Made by a program: the position numbers and the translations under genes. Under the pieces are notes generated by a model that worked only from the letters and a program-made list of their open reading frames with translations, was not told the origin of the DNA and did no database searches. 64,000 nt of DNA, from positions 557,654-621,653 of the forward strand of contig JAPLWA010000004.1 of assembly GCA_026396835.1 (NCBI GenBank), written 5' to 3'. How positions within the stretch are numbered: the first letter of the stretch is position 1; each line of letters begins with the position of its first letter. This DNA comes from Candidatus Falkowbacteria bacterium (GTDB taxonomy: Bacteria > Patescibacteriota > Patescibacteriia > Patescibacteriales > Patescibacteriaceae). Below are positions 61,464 through 64,000 of this stretch, one piece after another.

Positions 61464-61883
61464 GAAAGTTCATTTTATAAGACTAAAAAAATTTTGAGAA
61501 GCTTGGAAAACTTTGATCAAGTAATTACCAGGAAAATAGAGCAAACTAATCATGAAGAAATAAAGATTAACACGCCTATTATGTGGTCATTCTGGATCAG
61601 ACTCAAAGACTGGCAAACTGAGCGTGAAGTAAGAGTCCAAGATGGATACGCTTACTTTGAAGTGGCGGAAGAAAGTCGCTGCTCACTTAGCCAAATCAGA
61701 ATAGCAAGCATCAGGTCTTTAGACCGCAACGATATCCGATACGCTTATTTATATAATCGTCATCCTATTGATGGTCCTACCTTATGGGCAGGGATTCGGG
61801 TTCATTATCGCGCTGGTCATATAAGTATTATTAATCAACTTAGAAATAAGTTGAGCTTGAGAATATCAGGTATTCTACTCTAA
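61443..61883 (+). CDS. Unknown protein in the RNA-rich region, start uncertain
   Basis: The reading frame is open from the Y1 hairpin to 61883 (up to 146 aa). The likely protein core is PIMWSFWIRLKDWQTEREVR, then VQDGYAYFEVAEESRCSLSQ and IRSLDRNDIRYAYLY. A TTG at 61443 lies inside the hairpin and is doubtful; the first ATG is at 61580, without a strong ribosome-binding site. A weak similarity to the 58594 product was noted. Function is unknown. Confidence 0.6.
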   Translation: MIIDLRKESSFYKTKKILRSLENFDQVITRKIEQTNHEEIKINTPIMWSFWIRLKDWQTEREVRVQDGYAYFEVAEESRCSLSQIRIASIRSLDRNDIRYAYLYNRHPIDGPTLWAGIRVHYRAGHISIINQLRNKLSLRISGILL

Positions 61884-62040
61884 GTAGATACCAGTCTTAA
61901 GATAATAAGCTGATATTGCTAACTCTGTGAGCTTTGAGCTAAAAGGAAAAGTCTAAATAAAGTTAAGCTGAATAGCTTAAGCCCTAGCTAGGAATGGCGC
62001 TCCTGAAACTGAACACGCTGCCGATTAAAAATAATCGGCG
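61884..62040 (+). ncRNA. Candidate structured 3' region with terminator-like hairpin
   Basis: GCCGATT and AATCGGC (62020-62039) form a hairpin followed by GTTTTT. GCTAGGAATGGCGCTCCTG and CTGAAACTGAA just before it resemble the corresponding stretch at 61297-61330. No gene is visible. Confidence 0.5.
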
Positions 62041-62084
62041 TTTTTCTCAAGTTAATAATTATTGATTATTGATTTAAGAAAAAA
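62041..62084 (+). repeat. Hairpin element Y2
   Basis: TCTCAAGTTAATAATTATTG leads to GATTATTGATTTAAGA, the same element as Y1. It lies 35 nt before the receiver-domain gene. Confidence 0.8.
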
Positions 62085-62118
62085 CCGTTCATTAAATTAA
62101 AAGAAAGGATAATTAATA

Positions 62119-62634
62119 ATGAAAATATTAATAATCGATGATAACAACGATAATCTTGAAGCGGCCAAAAAACTATTGACTGATCACGAAGTGATTACAG
62201 CTAATAGCTATGAAGCAGCTGAAGAATTATTAATCGGCGACGATCACTTTTCTCGTAGAAAAGACTCTAATGTCCCGGTGGAGAATTTTGATTTAGTTAT
62301 AACGGATTTATTCATGCCTGCTAGTCCCACTGGCTTAGGCGATAAATCTATGGCAGGGCAAGAAACCCCTTATGGTTTTGTTCTGGCTTTGTTATGCCTT
62401 AGATTAGGCATTAATAAAATCGCTATTATGACTGATTCTAATCATCATAAGAATCCTATTTCCTGGGCGCTTGATAATCTTGGCGGTAACGACAGTAAAC
62501 CATTTAAGGTTAACGAAACAACTATGTTGTTTGCCAGTAACCTTATTATCTGGGATAACCAGAGATGTGATCAGGGCCTGCCCTTTATAAAAGACTATGA
62601 AAGGGCACTCAAGCTTATCTTGAACAGCAAATAG
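62119..62634 (+). CDS. Stand-alone receiver-domain (CheY-like) protein
   Basis: The 171-aa protein has the receiver signature: IIDDNNDNLEAAKKLL (acidic pair), FDLVITDLFMPASPTG with the phospho-accepting Asp, KIAIMTDSNH with Thr, and DSKPFKV with the conserved Lys-Pro. An insert between the first helix and the phospho-Asp strand makes it longer than usual. There is no output domain and no histidine kinase in view, so it may act through protein contact. AAAGGA lies 9 nt before the ATG. Confidence 0.85.
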   Translation: MKILIIDDNNDNLEAAKKLLTDHEVITANSYEAAEELLIGDDHFSRRKDSNVPVENFDLVITDLFMPASPTGLGDKSMAGQETPYGFVLALLCLRLGINKIAIMTDSNHHKNPISWALDNLGGNDSKPFKVNETTMLFASNLIIWDNQRCDQGLPFIKDYERALKLILNSK

Positions 62635-62642
62635 TCTGTATT

Positions 62643-62665
62643 GGCGGAAAATTTAATTTTCCGCC
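62643..62665 (+). terminator. Terminator-like 3' hairpin after the receiver gene
   Basis: GGCGGAAAAT pairs perfectly with ATTTTCCGCC over a 3-nt loop. HH2 begins immediately after it. Confidence 0.7.
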
Positions 62666-62719
62666 TTCTGTCTTGGAATGTATTATTCCAACTGATGAGC
62701 TCAAAAGAGCGAAACAGAA
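62666..62719 (+). ncRNA. Type III hammerhead ribozyme HH2
   Basis: All core parts are present. Stem III is TTCTGT (62666-62671) with ACAGAA (62714-62719). The cleavage site is GUC, after C62672. Stem I is TTGGAAT/ATTCCAA (62673-62679 and 62685-62691). The core CTGATGA is at 62692-62698, stem II is GCTC-AAAA-GAGC (62699-62710), and GAA (62711-62713) precedes the paired A62714. Stem II and III sequences differ from HH1 but pair, so the structure is conserved. Confidence 0.92.
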
Positions 62720-62747
62720 AAAATTTTGAAAATAAAAATATAAAACA

Positions 62748-63005
62748 TTGAAAAAAATACCCAAAGGATCTTTAGATAAACTAAAACAAGCAATTGGTGA
62801 AAAAGTTTTTGTCGTCAATTTGCAGCTTGGAGTTATAAGAAGCAGCGAATACGGCATGTTAGAGTCAGTCAATGAAGGCGTTAACATAGTCTTAGTAGGT
62901 GATAGCTCTATATTTCTCGCCTGTTGTCTGCCTCTAGGTAATGGCCGCGACAAAATACTAAAAGTATATGATGAACAAGGTTATATCATATATGACAACG
63001 AATAA
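62748..63005 (+). CDS. Unknown 85-aa protein downstream of HH2, TTG start
   Basis: The frame from TTG 62748 gives MKKIPKGSLDKLKQAIGEKV (TTG read as Met), then LQLGVIRSSEYGMLESVNEG and LVGDSSIFLACCLPLGNG. No good ribosome-binding site is seen. The beta-rich pattern looks like a real fold but matches no family I know. Cleavage at HH2 would leave it on an RNA with a 5'-OH and a leader of about 75 nt. Confidence 0.65.
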   Translation: MKKIPKGSLDKLKQAIGEKVFVVNLQLGVIRSSEYGMLESVNEGVNIVLVGDSSIFLACCLPLGNGRDKILKVYDEQGYIIYDNE

Positions 63006-63018
63006 TTACTACGAGTTT

Positions 63019-63048
63019 AAAGACGAACCATAAAAAGTTCGTCTTTTT
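63019..63048 (+). terminator. Intrinsic terminator at the end of the RNA-rich region
   Basis: AAAGACGAAC (63019-63028) pairs with GTTCGTCTTT (63037-63046) over an 8-nt loop, followed by TT. It is a strong candidate for the end of the long transcript. Confidence 0.85.
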
Positions 63049-63080
63049 CCATGACTAGAGCAAATTTCAGAATAATATAG

Positions 63081-63086
63081 TATAAT
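63081..63086 (+). promoter_or_regulatory. -10 box of the TrmB-type regulator gene
   Basis: A perfect TATAAT ends 8 nt before the ATG at 63095. Transcription would start almost at the start codon, giving a leaderless or nearly leaderless mRNA. No clear -35 box is seen. Confidence 0.6.
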
Positions 63087-63094
63087 AATTATAT

Positions 63095-63862
63095 ATGATT
63101 ACTTATAAACAAATAATTGAGTTCGGCCTAGACGAAAAAGAAGCTAAAGTATTTTTAGCGGCTTTAGAGTTGGGCGGAGAAAGCGTTTTAGCGATTGCTA
63201 AAAAGGCTGGAATTAATCGTGTGGCAACTTATGAAGCTTTAGAAAGTTTAATTAAACGCGGTCTTGTCAGCACTTTCATTAAAGGCAAGAGAGTTTATTA
63301 TTCAGCTACAGAACCGGATCGTCTCGGACACTTACTTGAACAAGAAAAGCAAGAAATAGACAACAAGGAAAACGTTTTACATAGGTTAATGCCAGAACTA
63401 ATGTCGCTTTATAATTTTTCTAGTAAAAAACCTAAAGTAACCTATTACGAAGGCAAGGCAGGTATAAAGACAATTCAAAATAGTTTCCTAAAAACGCCAG
63501 ATAAAAACATTCGCCTCATTTACTACTATGACGTACTTAATTCTGCTTTCACAAAAAAAGAAATGGATGAGTACGGAGCGCAAAGATCAAGATTAAACAT
63601 AAAAATTAAGGCTATTGCTGTCATTAAGGATAGAAATCTTCAAATTCATAAGTTAAATGATCCAAACGTAGAAAGAGCTTATGTTAGCTATACAGATTTT
63701 CCAATGGAAAGCGACATTACAATTTACGGCAATAAAATTGCCTTTGTTTCTCTGAAGCAACTATTTGGCGTAGTCATAGAGAATGAGGAGTTAGCAAAAA
63801 CCATGAAATCATTCTTTGATCTAGCCTGGACTATTTCTAAGAAGAATCCTTCTTCAATATAA
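63095..63862 (+). CDS. TrmB-family transcriptional regulator
   Basis: The 255-aa protein begins with a winged helix-turn-helix of TrmB type: FGLDEKEAKVFLAALELGGE, SVLAIAKKAGINRVATYEAL, then ESLIKRGLVSTFIKGKRVYY. A coiled-coil linker (RLGHLLEQEKQEIDNKENVL) and a C-terminal domain follow, starting KVTYYEGKAGIKTIQNSFLK, as in TrmB-like proteins with a phospholipase D-like regulatory fold. The ligand and targets are unknown. The mRNA is probably leaderless. Confidence 0.92.
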   Translation: MITYKQIIEFGLDEKEAKVFLAALELGGESVLAIAKKAGINRVATYEALESLIKRGLVSTFIKGKRVYYSATEPDRLGHLLEQEKQEIDNKENVLHRLMPELMSLYNFSSKKPKVTYYEGKAGIKTIQNSFLKTPDKNIRLIYYYDVLNSAFTKKEMDEYGAQRSRLNIKIKAIAVIKDRNLQIHKLNDPNVERAYVSYTDFPMESDITIYGNKIAFVSLKQLFGVVIENEELAKTMKSFFDLAWTISKKNPSSI

Positions 63863-63867
63863 AATGA

Positions 63868-63894
63868 AAACCGCCAGCAATAAGCTGGCGGTTT
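63868..63894. terminator. Bidirectional intrinsic terminator
   Basis: AAACCGCCAGC and GCTGGCGGTTT pair perfectly over a 5-nt loop. TTTCTTTCTT follows on the plus strand, and TTTTCATTTT on the minus strand, so it can end both the regulator gene and the converging gene at the right edge. Confidence 0.9.
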
Positions 63895-63915
63895 CTTTCT
63901 TGCCCGCTACGCGGG

Positions 63916-64000
63916 CTAAGTCGGTAGTGGAAGTCTTGGCATTTCTACTTGGTGATGTTGTTGGTTTAGAACATAGCGTTGAATAGTCATTTCATCTAAA
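63916..64000 (-). CDS. Partial CDS, C-terminal 27 residues
   Basis: The minus strand is open from the right edge to a TAG at 63916-63918, reading LDEMTIQRYVLNQQHHQVEM and ending PRLPLPT. Only the tail is in view and no family can be named. The terminator at 63868-63894 lies just downstream. Confidence 0.5.
   Translation of the reverse strand, partial: LDEMTIQRYVLNQQHHQVEMPRLPLPT

Noticed and set aside
55061..63005. Prophage
   Set aside because: No terminase, portal, capsid, tail, lysis or integrase gene is visible; only the dense RNA and small-gene layout recalls phage ncRNA clusters.

Overview
The window is AT-rich DNA that most likely comes from a Patescibacteria (CPR) genome, probably Parcubacteria-like. 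The reasons are compact gene packing, little Shine-Dalgarno use in front of housekeeping genes, a stripped VirB6-like secretion operon, several short two-helix VirB2/TrbC-type pilin proteins, a LemA/HtpX cluster and a giant Cys-rich secreted protein. The standard genetic code fits every gene. No rRNA, tRNA, CRISPR array or transposase was found.

Layout. 1-5.5 kb (minus): a secretion-type operon (315-aa membrane protein, 905-aa VirB6/TrbL-like protein, two related cytosolic proteins) interrupted by an S23 four-helix-bundle gene. 5.6-10.3 kb (minus): valS, a repeat-rich spacer with a broken coiled-coil gene, and a probably transferred secreted protein with a T9SS-type tail. 10.4-19.3 kb (minus): a 2732-aa secreted Cys-rich, lectin-like protein and a calcium-repeat membrane protein. 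19.5-24.7 kb (minus): rsmA, a leuS with a Nudix domain inside its editing region, a membrane protein and xth. 24.9-32.7 kb (plus): a tight operon of a DsbA-like oxidoreductase and five pilin-like proteins, four of which end in different hydrolase domains (M15, SLT, NlpC/P60, C39-like), plus a 3D-domain protein. 32.7-34.7 kb: small genes, including a DUF4258/DUF2283 pair and a DUF559 gene between palindromic repeats. 35-54.5 kb (minus): rpoC, rpoB, a Mur ligase, FemAB, ruvA, small ASCH/NIF3-like genes, a nucleotidyltransferase, htpX, duplicated zincins, a CYTH protein, lemA and ileS.

54.5-63.0 kb (plus) differs from the rest. One strong promoter precedes about 8 kb in which small unknown genes with strong Shine-Dalgarno sites alternate with long structured non-coding stretches. 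I recognise two type III hammerhead ribozymes by their complete core, at least five copies of a three-way-junction RNA module with a GNRA hairpin, and a repeated 40-nt hairpin element. This element or a hammerhead follows each terminator-like hairpin at an almost fixed 7-8 nt distance (0 nt for the second hammerhead). I see no match to a known RNA class and regard this as the best candidate for an undescribed system. A TrmB-type regulator and a partial gene end the window.

Two more themes recur. Palindromic repeats fill many intergenic gaps and have entered coding sequences in frame in valS, leuS and ileS; two repeat families bracket a small gene (S23 or DUF559) at one locus and occur without a gene elsewhere. 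The secretion operon, pilin-hydrolases and giant surface protein together suggest an envelope system for contact with, or remodelling of, cell walls; this is inference from domains and gene order.
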